Origin: an uncultured Tateyamaria sp.
Lineage (GTDB): Bacteria > Pseudomonadota > Alphaproteobacteria > Rhodobacterales > Rhodobacteraceae
Assembly: GCF_947496075.1 (NCBI RefSeq)
Contig: NZ_CANMBJ010000002.1
Coordinates: forward strand, 806,001 to 870,000
Direction: 5' to 3'
Length of the DNA: 64,000 bases
Positions 7,934 through 16,664 of the stretch are shown in pieces. Position numbers and translations under genes: made by a program. The first letter of the stretch is position 1; each line of letters starts with the position of its first letter. Under the pieces are notes generated by a model, which was given only the letters and a program-made list of their open reading frames with translations, had not been told where the DNA came from and did not search any database.

Positions 7934-9532
7934 ATGCGATTGAGAATTGTGTTTGGTTTTGTGGTTGTGCTTCTGGGATTGGGGACGGCCGTATCTGCCC
8001 AAAACAGTGTCGACTTGCGATCACAGCAGACAGGCATTCGGAATCAAGGAAACCAGAATACATGTACCCATTTTGCGGCCATCGCCGCAATCGAGGCCGC
8101 GTATCTACGGCGCGGTATCCGCGTTGATCTGTCCGAAAGCTTTGCGCGGAGCGCGATCAAGACGATGTGGCTGACGCGGTGGACCAATGTCGCGGCAGGG
8201 ACCGCCGCCCAAACCGAGAACCAATTGGCCTATGCGGGCGGGGGCACTGCCACCGAAACGCTCAAACTGTTGTCGAGTGGTATCAAGGTGCCAACAGAAC
8301 GCGATTGGCCCTATCGCGACCGCTATACGGTAAATGACGACCCCCGGGTCGCCAACCGCTGGAATGCACCGTTTTGGCAAAGCCAGCGCACGATGAACAA
8401 TTTCAACCTGACCAGCGGTATCTGGCCGCGCGAAGCGCTGGAAGCGCCGCGTTACTATGCTGGAACGGGGTACACTGACATCAGTTTTACAAACGGCGTC
8501 AATGCTGCCATCCGCCAGATCGAGGGGCGGCTTGCCCAAAACCGAGAGGTGACAGGCGGGTTCACCAACGGCAACGGTGTGATCCGGACGGCAGGGTCGC
8601 GCGATACGATCCTGGTAGATGATTGCCCAGGCGGATGTCCTCCTGCCGGTCATGCCATGTTGCTTGTCGGCTATGACAAGACAGACCCGAACCCTGCCAA
8701 CCACTACTTCATCGCCAAGAACAGTTGGGGGGTATCGAACGGTGCCACCCGGTCCGACGGGTTTACCTATCTCACCTACGCGTTCATGCGGGGCAATCTG
8801 GTCAATGCTGGTTACATCACCGGGGTCGTCGAACCGAAACCGTGGCGCGAGGCGGCTTTTGTTGGCCGTTGGAACATCATCTTTGATGGGCATCGCGGCG
8901 TGATTGACATCAACAAGGTTCCGGGTGTGATGACCAGCATCACCAAATCCCGTGACGACCTGCAGGATCGGCGCATCGGGACATACTTTGACGCCACCGG
9001 CACGGCATACCGGGTGAACGGCGCGATTTCCGGTAATCGTATCCGCTTCTACATCGACAAGAACAATCCGAATGCGCGCTATGATACGCTCACGGGCCGA
9101 ACGTTCGACTACACCCTGACCGAGGATGCGAGCTTTGCCAGTGGTCAGCATCGTGACACGGACGGGAAAGTCTATGGCGGGTACATGTGGCGTGACGATG
9201 TGGATGCACCACAGGCTCCGGCACGCGTGTCCGGCATCGACTGGCAACGCGCGCAGGGCACATGGGACGTCCACACCGGGGCCGACGGCCCGGTCAGCAC
9301 GGTTGAGTTGCGATATGACCCGGCACAAGGGCAGCCGCGCATTCTTGAGGGCGGTGTGCTCTACGATACGACGATGCCGCGTGTCCGGAACCAGCGATCA
9401 TTTGTCTTCGCGCGCGGACAGCGCGAGATTGGCATGTTCCACGCCATGAGCTGGGATGCCAATCGTGCAGTCGGGCGTATCGCCTACGGTCCTGCGGCCA
9501 CGCTGGTGCCAGCCGTTTTTATAAAACGCTAA
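7934..9532 (+). CDS. Secreted papain-like (C1A) cysteine peptidase with C-terminal extension
   Basis: 532 residues. The signal peptide is at 1-22 (cleavage about VSA-Q). The papain-fold catalytic residues can be placed: Gln38 (NQG) and Cys44 separated as in papain, His240 (GHAMLLVGY) and Asn263 (AKNSWG). The usual Trp after Cys is Thr45 and the first papain disulfide Cys is Gln41, but CPGGC (231-235) could form another. There is no inhibitory propeptide of classic cathepsin type before Cys44. Residues from about 300 to the end form an extra, beta-rich region of unknown fold with two similar WxxxFxGR/WxxAxGTW-like openings. Probably an extracytoplasmic protease; target unknown. Confidence 0.87.
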   Translation: MRLRIVFGFVVVLLGLGTAVSAQNSVDLRSQQTGIRNQGNQNTCTHFAAIAAIEAAYLRRGIRVDLSESFARSAIKTMWLTRWTNVAAGTAAQTENQLAYAGGGTATETLKLLSSGIKVPTERDWPYRDRYTVNDDPRVANRWNAPFWQSQRTMNNFNLTSGIWPREALEAPRYYAGTGYTDISFTNGVNAAIRQIEGRLAQNREVTGGFTNGNGVIRTAGSRDTILVDDCPGGCPPAGHAMLLVGYDKTDPNPANHYFIAKNSWGVSNGATRSDGFTYLTYAFMRGNLVNAGYITGVVEPKPWREAAFVGRWNIIFDGHRGVIDINKVPGVMTSITKSRDDLQDRRIGTYFDATGTAYRVNGAISGNRIRFYIDKNNPNARYDTLTGRTFDYTLTEDASFASGQHRDTDGKVYGGYMWRDDVDAPQAPARVSGIDWQRAQGTWDVHTGADGPVSTVELRYDPAQGQPRILEGGVLYDTTMPRVRNQRSFVFARGQREIGMFHAMSWDANRAVGRIAYGPAATLVPAVFIKR

Positions 9533-9539
9533 GTATGGG

Positions 9540-9565
9540 CGCGGGCGAGCCAGTGACCGCCCGCG
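9540..9565. terminator. Hairpin between convergent genes
   Basis: CGCGGGCG and CGCCCGCG pair perfectly around a 10-base loop, in the 37-base gap between the convergent peptidase and gatB stops. There is no long T run on either side, so a bidirectional terminator is likely but not certain. Confidence 0.5.
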
Positions 9566-9569
9566 TGCA

Positions 9570-11084
9570 TTACCCCTGAAGCTTCTTGGCGACGATTTCG
9601 TTCACCGCCTTGGGGTTGGCCTTGCCGCCCGTGGCCTTCATCACCTGACCCACGAACCAGCCCGCCAGTTTTGGGTTCGCCTTGGCCTTTTCGACCTGCG
9701 CGGGGTTGGCGGCAATCACCTCGTCCACGGCGGCTTCGATGGCACCTGTGTCTGTCACCTGTTTCATGCCGCGGGCCTCGACGACCTCAGCCGGGTCACC
9801 GCCCTCGGTATAGATAATCTCAAAGAGATCCTTGCCGATCTTGCCCGAGATGTCGCCCTTGCCGATCAGGTCGATGATGCCACCCAACTGGGCCGGGGAC
9901 ACAGGGCTGTCGGTGATGCCCTTGTCATCGTCTCGCTTCAGGCGGCCGAACAACTCGTTGATCGTCCAGTTCGCGGCTTGCTTGCCATCGCGACCCTCGG
10001 CCACTGCCTCGAAGTAGGCCGCCGTATCCACATCTGCGGTCAAGACGGACGCGTCATAGTCGGTCAGTCCAAAATCCCCGATGAACCGGGTCTTCTTGGC
10101 ATCCGGCAGCTCGGGCAGCGACGCCGCAATGTCATCCACCCATGCCTGCTCGATCTCAAGCGGCAGCAGATCGGGATCGGGGAAATAGCGGTAGTCATGC
10201 GCCTCTTCCTTCGACCGCATCGACCGTGTTTCGCCCTTGTCCGGGTCATAAAGGCGTGTTTCCTGATCAACGGAGCCACCGGCCTCGACAATCGCAATCT
10301 GACGCCGCGCCTCGACCTCGATCGCCTGCTGAATAAAGCGCATCGAGTTCATGTTCTTGATCTCGCAGCGCGTGCCCAGATGCGAAAAATCCTGCGTTTC
10401 CTGATATTTCTCGTACTGACCGGGCCGACAGATCGAAACGTTCACATCCGCGCGCAGGTTGCCGTTCTGCATGTTGCCATCACATGTGCCCAAGTAACGC
10501 ATGATTTGACGCAGCTTCACGATGTAGGCGGCAGCCTCTTCCGGGCCACGAATGTCGGGGCGGCTGACGATTTCCATCAGGCAAACGCCCGTACGGTTCA
10601 GGTCCACGAAGGACATGTTCGGATCCATGTCGTGGATCGACTTGCCTGCGTCCTGTTCCATGTGGATACGTTCGATCCGCACCATGCGCGCGGTGCCGTC
10701 ACCCAGTTCGACCAGCACCTCACCCTCGCCCACGATGGGATGATAAAGCTGCGAAATCTGGTAGCCCTGCGGCAGGTCCGGGTAAAAATAGTTCTTCCGG
10801 TCAAAAGCAGAGTTCAGGTTGATCTCGGCCTTGAGACCCAACCCGGTGCGCACCGCCTGTTCCACGCAATATTCGTTGATGACGGGCAACATGCCGGGCA
10901 TGGCCGCGTCCACGAAGGCAACGTTTGAGTTGGGTTCGGCGCCGAACTTGGTCGAGGCACCTGAAAACAGCTTGGCGTTGGATGACACCTGTGCATGCAC
11001 CTCCATCCCGATCACCAGTTCCCAATCGTGCTTGGCACCGGAAATCACTTTGGGTTTGGGAAGGTCATAGGTCAGGTCAAGCAT
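9570..11084 (-). CDS. gatB: Aspartyl/glutamyl-tRNA amidotransferase subunit B
   Basis: 504 residues from [12 protein letters not shown]. GatB is the kinase/amidation subunit of GatCAB, which converts misacylated Glu-tRNA(Gln) and/or Asp-tRNA(Asn). Family signatures present are [54 protein letters not shown] and the [12 protein letters not shown] stretch, followed by the tail domain with [24 protein letters not shown]. gatA and gatC are not in the window. An in-frame upstream ATG at 11147 would add 21 non-conserved residues and is rejected. Confidence 0.98.
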   Translation of the reverse strand: MLDLTYDLPKPKVISGAKHDWELVIGMEVHAQVSSNAKLFSGASTKFGAEPNSNVAFVDAAMPGMLPVINEYCVEQAVRTGLGLKAEINLNSAFDRKNYFYPDLPQGYQISQLYHPIVGEGEVLVELGDGTARMVRIERIHMEQDAGKSIHDMDPNMSFVDLNRTGVCLMEIVSRPDIRGPEEAAAYIVKLRQIMRYLGTCDGNMQNGNLRADVNVSICRPGQYEKYQETQDFSHLGTRCEIKNMNSMRFIQQAIEVEARRQIAIVEAGGSVDQETRLYDPDKGETRSMRSKEEAHDYRYFPDPDLLPLEIEQAWVDDIAASLPELPDAKKTRFIGDFGLTDYDASVLTADVDTAAYFEAVAEGRDGKQAANWTINELFGRLKRDDDKGITDSPVSPAQLGGIIDLIGKGDISGKIGKDLFEIIYTEGGDPAEVVEARGMKQVTDTGAIEAAVDEVIAANPAQVEKAKANPKLAGWFVGQVMKATGGKANPKAVNEIVAKKLQG

Positions 11085-11188
11085 GGTCTCACCGATCTGC
11101 ATCAAGGGGCTATCGCGCGGTGTAATGCGCTGCTGCAGCGCTCGCAAGAGGGCGCGACGATGCGGCGTCTTTGCAGAAGGGGCGTATC

Positions 11189-11683
11189 ATGCAAGCTGGC
11201 GCCATGAAGATCGATGAAATCCCGGTGCCGCAGGGCACGTTGATCGCGCCCTACGCTGAAAAAGAGGCGCACTATACCGATTGCTTTGAGACACCGGTTT
11301 CAGCGCCGGTGTCACTGGAGACGTTTGTATACGCCTTCTACACCCAACCCTTGTTCAAGGCAGAACGGGTGGTTCTGCGTTTGCTAGCGCAGCAGGCGTC
11401 AACAGATGCCGAGGCAGAGGCGCTTGCCAAGGGAACGACAGACCGGTTCGCGGTGTGGCAGGTCGAAGGCCGCACTCCGGCCGAGATTCTGATGGCGGAC
11501 CGGGCAGGGCGCACGATGTCCTGGCTGATGGTGACAGAGGATCACCTGCGGTTCGGATCCATCGTGGTCCCGCAGCGCACCAAGTCTGGCAAACTGACCC
11601 TTGGCCCGGTGTTTCACAGCCTGATCGGCGCGCACAAAGTCTACTCTCGCGCACTTCTGTCAGGCGCGGCACGCCGGGTTTAG
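11189..11683 (+). CDS. Conserved-looking protein of unknown function
   Basis: 164 residues from the ATG at 11189, which has AGAAGG about 8 bases upstream; another in-frame start is MKIDEIPVPQGTL at 11204. No signal peptide or membrane segment. Composition and the regular alternation (YVYAFYTQPLFKAERVVLRL, RTMSWLMVTEDHLRFGSIVV) suggest a globular alpha/beta protein, possibly of the DUF2867 type, but I cannot confirm that. Divergent from gatB; tail overlaps the next minus-strand gene by 4 bases. Confidence 0.75.
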   Translation: MQAGAMKIDEIPVPQGTLIAPYAEKEAHYTDCFETPVSAPVSLETFVYAFYTQPLFKAERVVLRLLAQQASTDAEAEALAKGTTDRFAVWQVEGRTPAEILMADRAGRTMSWLMVTEDHLRFGSIVVPQRTKSGKLTLGPVFHSLIGAHKVYSRALLSGAARRV

Positions 11684-12987
11684 AAGGACTGAAGCTCGGG
11701 GCCGTGGTCAGTGAAAACCACGTTTTTGCCCGATACCAATTCGCGGCGAAACAACTGGGTCAGATAGCGCAAGGCATCGGCGTGGCCTGACGCGGCAAAC
11801 CGGTCTGCACAGCGCACGCGCAACCCGTTGTCAAACCCGCGGGCGGCGTGGGCCCAGACCATCGGGTGCACTTCGGTCAGATGCTCGCGCACAACCTCGT
11901 CGGCGGCCGCGGCTATCTGAATGCGGATATAATCCGTTTCGTCATCCCCCGTGGGTGCTGCACCCATCGTATTGGCGCAATAGGCCGCAATCAGGTTGAC
12001 CGTATGCTGATCAGGGCTGTGTTTCAGAATGTCATTCAGACCATCCAGAAAGAAATCCAGATCAAGCCGTGCACAGGCTTCGCTGTCTTGGGCGATTGCA
12101 TCGAACATCACCCAAGCGTAGGCGCCGGACCCCCACAAATCAAAACTGTGACCGGCGGCGCGGCGGGCTTCGACGTCCAGACGCGCGTATGAACCTCTCC
12201 AGCGTGGCAGCAAATGGGTGCCCATCGCCCGAAAGGCGCGCGGGTTCTTTGGATCCAGATCAATCCAGGTCTCGTAGTTGGACACGACCCTTGACGTCGC
12301 GCCGCCCTGTCCGGTGATCAAGGCACAATGCGCCGCAGCAAGCAGGGGCGAAGCATGTTCTCTCGCGTCGAAATCCATCAGGATGTCGGCTGCCCTGTCA
12401 AAATGGGCGGCAAACGCCTCGCGATTGCGTTCAGGCACTTCAACGTCCCAGCCCGTACCGCGCCAGGCCCACCCCAGATCCATGTGTGTTTGCGCCACGA
12501 TGGTTGCGATGACTGGGTTTGCAGAGTGCTCTGCCAGAACCCTCTCCAGCGCCTCGATGCCAGCCAAAAGGGGCGCACCCGGATCGGGGCGACCGGAAAT
12601 CAGGGCATGTTCGGCCGCGCTCACCACGTCCGCGCGCGCACCAAAGGCCAATAGATCTGCAACAGGCGTGCCGCCCAGTGTCTTTTGCCTGGCTTTGTCG
12701 GTTCGGGTGATTTCGGCTGTCAGCCGGGACCATTCGTCAAGGCGAGCCAATTTCAACCCGCGCGCCTGATGGGTGTCGCGAGCGCGTTCTTCGGCCGTCG
12801 GATTGGGGCAGGGGATCGACAGTTTTCCAGCGGGTGTTTCGGCTTGGCAGGGTGAAAGCGGGTCGGATACATCGGGCGCCTCGCGTCCCATCTGCAGAAC
12901 GCCATCCGAGGCCATGGTGAAATGTGGCGTCGCAAACATGTTGCGAATATGCGCCCATGGCGCCCTGAGGCGTTCTGCAAAAGCCAT
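11680..12987 (-). CDS. Large protein of unknown function, helix-rich
   Basis: 435 residues from MAFAERLRAPWAHI; AGGT lies 5 bases upstream. Ala-rich helical sequence with repeated aromatic pairs (WAWRGTGWDVEVPERNREAF, HALISGRPDPGAPLLAGIEALERVL, WIDLDPKNPRAFRAMGTHLLPRW), which suggests a TPR-like alpha-solenoid. Several helices of 30-35 residue spacing are visible but no strict TPR consensus. No signal peptide or transmembrane segment. Function unknown. Confidence 0.72.
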   Translation of the reverse strand: MAFAERLRAPWAHIRNMFATPHFTMASDGVLQMGREAPDVSDPLSPCQAETPAGKLSIPCPNPTAEERARDTHQARGLKLARLDEWSRLTAEITRTDKARQKTLGGTPVADLLAFGARADVVSAAEHALISGRPDPGAPLLAGIEALERVLAEHSANPVIATIVAQTHMDLGWAWRGTGWDVEVPERNREAFAAHFDRAADILMDFDAREHASPLLAAAHCALITGQGGATSRVVSNYETWIDLDPKNPRAFRAMGTHLLPRWRGSYARLDVEARRAAGHSFDLWGSGAYAWVMFDAIAQDSEACARLDLDFFLDGLNDILKHSPDQHTVNLIAAYCANTMGAAPTGDDETDYIRIQIAAAADEVVREHLTEVHPMVWAHAARGFDNGLRVRCADRFAASGHADALRYLTQLFRRELVSGKNVVFTDHGPELQSF

Positions 12988-13221
12988 AGTTACCTGTCCG
13001 CTACTCGTTACAGCATCAAACTTGCCCGAAAAATGGGTCACAAAAGGGGCGAGGCCGGGACAAGTTCGGGCCTTGTATGCAGCCATTTTTGGCAAACTCG
13101 CGCGCTGGTTTTATCAATGCACCGCATGCGTGCAGATTGTTGCCAACGCGGCCACAGACCGCGGATTTCAGCCTGTGCGCCGGGTGGACAGAGTCGGCAG
13201 GAAACGCGCATATTTGCCGTC

Positions 13222-13890
13222 ATGTCCGGTCTGCGCATACTGCTTGTCCTCGCCACCGCCCTGTTGATGCCGAATCTTTTAGAGGGGCAAAACAGCGATC
13301 CCTATGGCGGGCTGCGCCCGCCCGCGCGAACGGGCGACGTACCACGGACCCGATGGACGCATCAGCCGGGTTATGTTCTTTGGAACCGCGCCGCGCTGTC
13401 CGCGCTCAAGGGGCATGGCAAACCGCTGGTGGACCTAGTGCCTTCAGACATCAAGGATTGGTGTCCGCGCTATCCCGTTGCCAATGATGATGACCGCCGT
13501 GCGTTCTGGCTTGGTTTCATGTCGGCCTTGGCCAAGTATGAAAGCACCTACAAACCGCGTGCCGTCGGAGGCGGCGGGAAATGGTACGGGCTTTTGCAGA
13601 TATTGCCTGCAACAGCACGCGGCTATGGCTGCAATGTAGGGACGGGTGAGGCGCTAAAAAACGGGGCTGCGAACCTCAGTTGCGCCGTGCGGATCATGGC
13701 CACGACCGTCCCGCGGGACGGGGTGATCTATGGGCGTGGCGGCAAGGGCGTGGCCGCCGATTGGGGGCCGATGAGATCTTCGTCCAAACGTGCCGACATG
13801 GCCGGTTGGCTCAAGCGTCAAAGCTATTGCGCGCCCTTGGATACGGTCCGTCCGGTGTCCAGACCTGCTCTGACGGTGGTGACCGACTAA
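13222..13890 (+). CDS. Secreted lytic-transglycosylase-like protein
   Basis: 222 residues from MSGLRILLVLATALL, a signal peptide ending near LEGQ. The core ALAKYESTYKPRAVGGGGKWYGLLQILPATARGYGC follows the SLT (goose lysozyme-type) pattern, with the Glu of YES as likely general acid and GLLQILPATA as the Gly-Leu-Leu-Gln motif. NLSCAVRIMA and two more cysteines may form disulfides. Expected to cleave peptidoglycan glycan strands in the periplasm. Small for the family, with no LysM or other binding domain. Much longer in-frame upstream ATGs are rejected. Confidence 0.85.
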   Translation: MSGLRILLVLATALLMPNLLEGQNSDPYGGLRPPARTGDVPRTRWTHQPGYVLWNRAALSALKGHGKPLVDLVPSDIKDWCPRYPVANDDDRRAFWLGFMSALAKYESTYKPRAVGGGGKWYGLLQILPATARGYGCNVGTGEALKNGAANLSCAVRIMATTVPRDGVIYGRGGKGVAADWGPMRSSSKRADMAGWLKRQSYCAPLDTVRPVSRPALTVVTD

Positions 13891-13950
13891 GCGGCGCGCC
13901 CTGTCGGGCGCACACGATGTTTTGCAGCCCCCTCCGGCGGCTGTTTTGGT

Positions 13951-13994
13951 GCGAGGCTCTGCCTCGCGCTCCGTGGTATTTTCAGTCAGAAGAA
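13951..13994. repeat. Intergenic hairpin-plus-tail repeat, copy A
   Basis: A 7-base stem GCGAGGC-TCT-GCCTCGC (13951-13967) is followed by the 18-base tail TATTTTCAGTCAGAAGAA at 13977-13994. The same tail occurs exactly at 25774-25791 and with two changes at 34070-34087. It lies between convergent genes; on the minus strand the tail encodes the last residues (SSD, stop) of the hydrolase at 13982. Confidence 0.85.
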
Positions 13995-14881
13995 GCCTGG
14001 GTCAGTGTTGATGCGATGTGATCCCAGACTTGTGGGTAGGTGAGCAGGATCAGGTGGCCGTGCCCATTGATGAAGGTGGCGCGCGCATCGGGCAGCGTGT
14101 CGACGAAGCGTTGCGTCGGGCGCGGTGGAAAGACCGGGTCGACGGCCCCGTGGTAAAAAGAGATATCCGCCCCTGCCAATGCTTCGGGATCGGGGTTCGT
14201 CCAGCGCCGCAAGTCACGGGTGTGACGGCGATAAAGCCCGTTTTCAGGCAACTCGATTCGCTCGTCATTGGCGGCAACCAATGCGTCCGCAGCCTCAACC
14301 GTTTCCGGGCGCGTATCGACATCGGGACCATAGGCGAGGCGGCGATAGTATTCGAGCCACACCTTGCGCGGGTTCAGGCTGCGGGCGCGGGCCGCTGCTG
14401 CGGCAGTTCCAGCCGCGCCGCGCAGCCCTGCCAGCACGGGTTGGGGTGCGGGCAGGGCAGTCGAGATGCCGATGACATGCACTTCGACATCCGGAGAGGC
14501 TGCGCGAATGTCCTTGGCCGCTTCCAGCGCGATCACCGCACCTGTGGAATGGCCGATCAGGTCGATGCGTTTCAGATCATAGGTTCGGACAAGGCGCGCA
14601 ATCCGTGCCGCGGCGCGGTCTAGCACGATACTTTCCTCTGCAGGACGGCCGTCAAACCCTGGCAGGCGGAAATAGGCGACGGCCCGGTCCCTGGTTTCCA
14701 ATTCATCGATGGGGCGCAACACGCGGATCGACGTCATTGCGCCGGGGATACCAATCACGACGCTATCTGCCTGTGCCAGCGCCCTTGCATCATAGAGCAA
14801 TGGGTCAGTGGGAGGGCTGGCTTCCTGTACCGCGCAGGCGGACAGCCAGAGGCTTGCGGCGAGGGCGCAGAACCACCTCAT
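13982..14881 (-). CDS. Alpha/beta hydrolase lipoprotein
   Basis: 299 residues from MRWFCALAASLWLSAC, a lipoprotein signal with lipobox LSAC (mature Cys16). The alpha/beta-hydrolase nucleophile elbow is GHSTG (LIGHSTGAVIALEA), with an acid and the C-terminal GHGHL histidine also visible. Likely an envelope-anchored esterase or lipase; substrate unknown. Its ATG overlaps the stop of the PH-like membrane protein gene (ATGA), and the final three residues are supplied by repeat copy A. Confidence 0.87.
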   Translation of the reverse strand: MRWFCALAASLWLSACAVQEASPPTDPLLYDARALAQADSVVIGIPGAMTSIRVLRPIDELETRDRAVAYFRLPGFDGRPAEESIVLDRAAARIARLVRTYDLKRIDLIGHSTGAVIALEAAKDIRAASPDVEVHVIGISTALPAPQPVLAGLRGAAGTAAAAARARSLNPRKVWLEYYRRLAYGPDVDTRPETVEAADALVAANDERIELPENGLYRRHTRDLRRWTNPDPEALAGADISFYHGAVDPVFPPRPTQRFVDTLPDARATFINGHGHLILLTYPQVWDHIASTLTQASSD

Positions 14882-15309
14882 CCCAGCAGCGAGAAATGGT
14901 GCCGTTTCACGGTGATCCCCCGGTCTGTTAGCACGGTTTCGAATGTGTCTGCAGGCGGGGTCGCTTCCAGTGGGACGCGCACCTTGCGTCCCGAGGTCAG
15001 CACTGCACTGGTCCGCACCGAGAAATCGAGGCGGGTGTCGAGGCGGATATGGTCGATCTTGTCCCATGCAATCTCTCCGGTGCGGCGTCCCGCAAACCAG
15101 CTCAGCCCATCTGACGCCAAAGCGATGCCTGCGCTGCGCCCGGAGACCAGATCATAAAGCGCGGGCGCCGTGCACAGCGCGATCAGCGCCATTAGGATCA
15201 GCGACGCGTCAAGCAATGCGATGGCCGCAAGGATCAAGGACCATACGACCACCAGCGCAACCAGCGTCCGCCGGTTGCGCCCGGTTGTTTCGTACCGGTA
15301 TGGCGTCAT
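14878..15309 (-). CDS. Membrane protein with PH-like domain
   Basis: 143 residues. Two hydrophobic segments come first (about 17-33 and 36-52: VALVVVWSLILAAIAL, LILMALIALCTAPAL). The following domain (ALASDGLSWFAGRRTGEIAWDKIDHIRL, LTSGRKVRVPLE) has the beta pattern of bacterial PH-like (YdbT/DUF2244-like) domains on the cytoplasmic side. It overlaps the SDR gene upstream and the hydrolase gene downstream by 4 bases each, so the three are translationally coupled. Role unknown. Confidence 0.78.
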   Translation of the reverse strand: MTPYRYETTGRNRRTLVALVVVWSLILAAIALLDASLILMALIALCTAPALYDLVSGRSAGIALASDGLSWFAGRRTGEIAWDKIDHIRLDTRLDFSVRTSAVLTSGRKVRVPLEATPPADTFETVLTDRGITVKRHHFSLLG

Positions 15310-16049
15310 CGCCCGCCGGTCACATCAAGGGTCGAGCCGGTGACATAACTTGCCCCGTCCGAGGCGAGCCATAGGATCGCCTTGGCCACTTCTTCGGCCG
15401 ATCCTTCGCGGCGCATGGGCACCATGTGGGCCAGTTTCTGTGCGCGCCCAGGCTGGCCGCCCTTGGCGTGGATCTCTGTGTCGATCAATCCGGGACGCAC
15501 GGACATGACGCGAATGCCATCTGGCGCCACTTCGTCTGATAACCCCTTGGTAAAGGTGTCGATGGCGGCCTTGGAGGCGGCATAGTCGATGTATTGATTG
15601 CCCGAGCCCAACCGGGCTGCGGCAGAGGAAACGTTAATGATCGCGCCGCCGCTGCCCTGCGCCTGCATACGTATCACAGCCTCCTTTGCGACCAGCATCG
15701 CGCCGATCACGTTGACATTCATCATACGTGTCAGGCGGGCATGGTCGATATCGGTCAACGTGGCGGACTGATCTACGATGCCTGCGTTGTTGATCAGCAC
15801 GTCGACACGGCCAAAGGCATCGTCGGCGGCCTGGTAGATGCGGGCGATGTCCTCGGGCTCTGCCACGTCGCCCTGCACGGTGATGGCCGTGCCGCCAGCC
15901 GCTTCAACGGCAGCCTTTGCAGCATTCGCGCCACCCAGATCGGACCGGTAGGCCAGAACGAAATCATAGTCTGCAGCACCAAGCCGGACACATGCGGCAC
16001 CAATACCGGCGGACGCGCCAGTGATCAGGCAGACAGGGCGTTTGGACAT
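15306..16049 (-). CDS. Short-chain dehydrogenase/reductase
   Basis: 247 residues from MSKRPVCLITG; AAAGGTT precedes the ATG by about 5 bases. Classical SDR with cofactor motif TGASAGIG, INNAG, active-site Ser in NVSSAAARLG, and YAASK with Tyr and Lys. The Asp/Arg pair after strand two (YRSDLGG) suggests NADP or NAD preference cannot be decided by eye. Ends in YVTGSTLDVTGG. Likely reduces a carbonyl such as a 3-oxoacyl or sugar substrate. It overlaps the PH-like gene downstream. Confidence 0.93.
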   Translation of the reverse strand: MSKRPVCLITGASAGIGAACVRLGAADYDFVLAYRSDLGGANAAKAAVEAAGGTAITVQGDVAEPEDIARIYQAADDAFGRVDVLINNAGIVDQSATLTDIDHARLTRMMNVNVIGAMLVAKEAVIRMQAQGSGGAIINVSSAAARLGSGNQYIDYAASKAAIDTFTKGLSDEVAPDGIRVMSVRPGLIDTEIHAKGGQPGRAQKLAHMVPMRREGSAEEVAKAILWLASDGASYVTGSTLDVTGGR

Positions 16050-16070
16050 GGAATAACCTTTCGAATTCAA

Positions 16071-16586
16071 TCAGTTCAGGGGTGTGTCGGACACGAAACT
16101 GGTGCCGGGACCGTAGATGTGGAACCCATCCAGATCACCCTTCCCAACCTTTGCACCGGCCATCCGTACGGTGGCATAGGCAAGGGTCAGATGAAACTGG
16201 GCGTTGGGCAGGGCATAGAGCAAAGCATAATCGCGGCCCGATTGGGTCAGGGTTGCCTCTCCGGCAATATGAGAAATCTCACGCTCCTCGGTGCCGTCGA
16301 ACGCGCTTCTGTCCAGCTGATCCAGAAGGAAACGCATGTCGTGGGCCAGCGCGAGGATTGCGCCCGGATCGGTGTCCATCGGCATCTCGGGCACCTCATC
16401 GCCCATCAGGGGCATCACCGTGCGCGCGACATAGCCCAAGGCCACGCAGAAATGCTCGGACGCGGAAAAGCTGTCGGGGGCCAGCCGTGCCTCAAGCTGC
16501 ACCGGATCGTCAAGGCAGGACAGCAGGCGCTGCACCGCATCGGTGAGCCGCTTCAAAGGGGGGATCGTTACGTCGTATATGTCCAT
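16071..16586 (-). CDS. DUF1993-type protein
   Basis: 171 residues from MDIYDVTIPPLKRLTDAVQRLL. Resembles the DUF1993 family: an N-terminal helix with TIPPLKRxTxxVQ, a middle FSASEHFCVALGYVARTVMPLMG, then HFHLTLAYATVRMAGAKVGKGDLDG at the C-terminus. Members have a DinB-like four-helix bundle of unknown function. First gene of the four-gene overlapping minus-strand set that continues with the SDR, PH-like and hydrolase genes. Confidence 0.85.
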   Translation of the reverse strand: MDIYDVTIPPLKRLTDAVQRLLSCLDDPVQLEARLAPDSFSASEHFCVALGYVARTVMPLMGDEVPEMPMDTDPGAILALAHDMRFLLDQLDRSAFDGTEEREISHIAGEATLTQSGRDYALLYALPNAQFHLTLAYATVRMAGAKVGKGDLDGFHIYGPGTSFVSDTPLN

Positions 16587-16603
16587 TGTCGGCTCGGTTA
16601 TAG

Positions 16604-16659
16604 TGTAAGGACCGGGGGCTCTGCCCCCGGACCCCCGAAGTTTACTTGGCAAGATGAAG
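16604..16659. repeat. Intergenic hairpin-plus-tail repeat, variant copy B
   Basis: GTAAGG (16605-16610) followed by CCGGGGGC-TCT-GCCCCCGG (16612-16630, 8-base stem), then a diverged tail TTTACTTGGCAAGATGAAG. The hairpin core GGGGCTCTGCCCC is the same type as in copies C and D, and the leading GTAAGG is shared with the palindromes at 27746-27849. It sits between the pepN stop and the DUF1993 start. Confidence 0.7.
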
Positions 16660-16664
16660 GCGGA

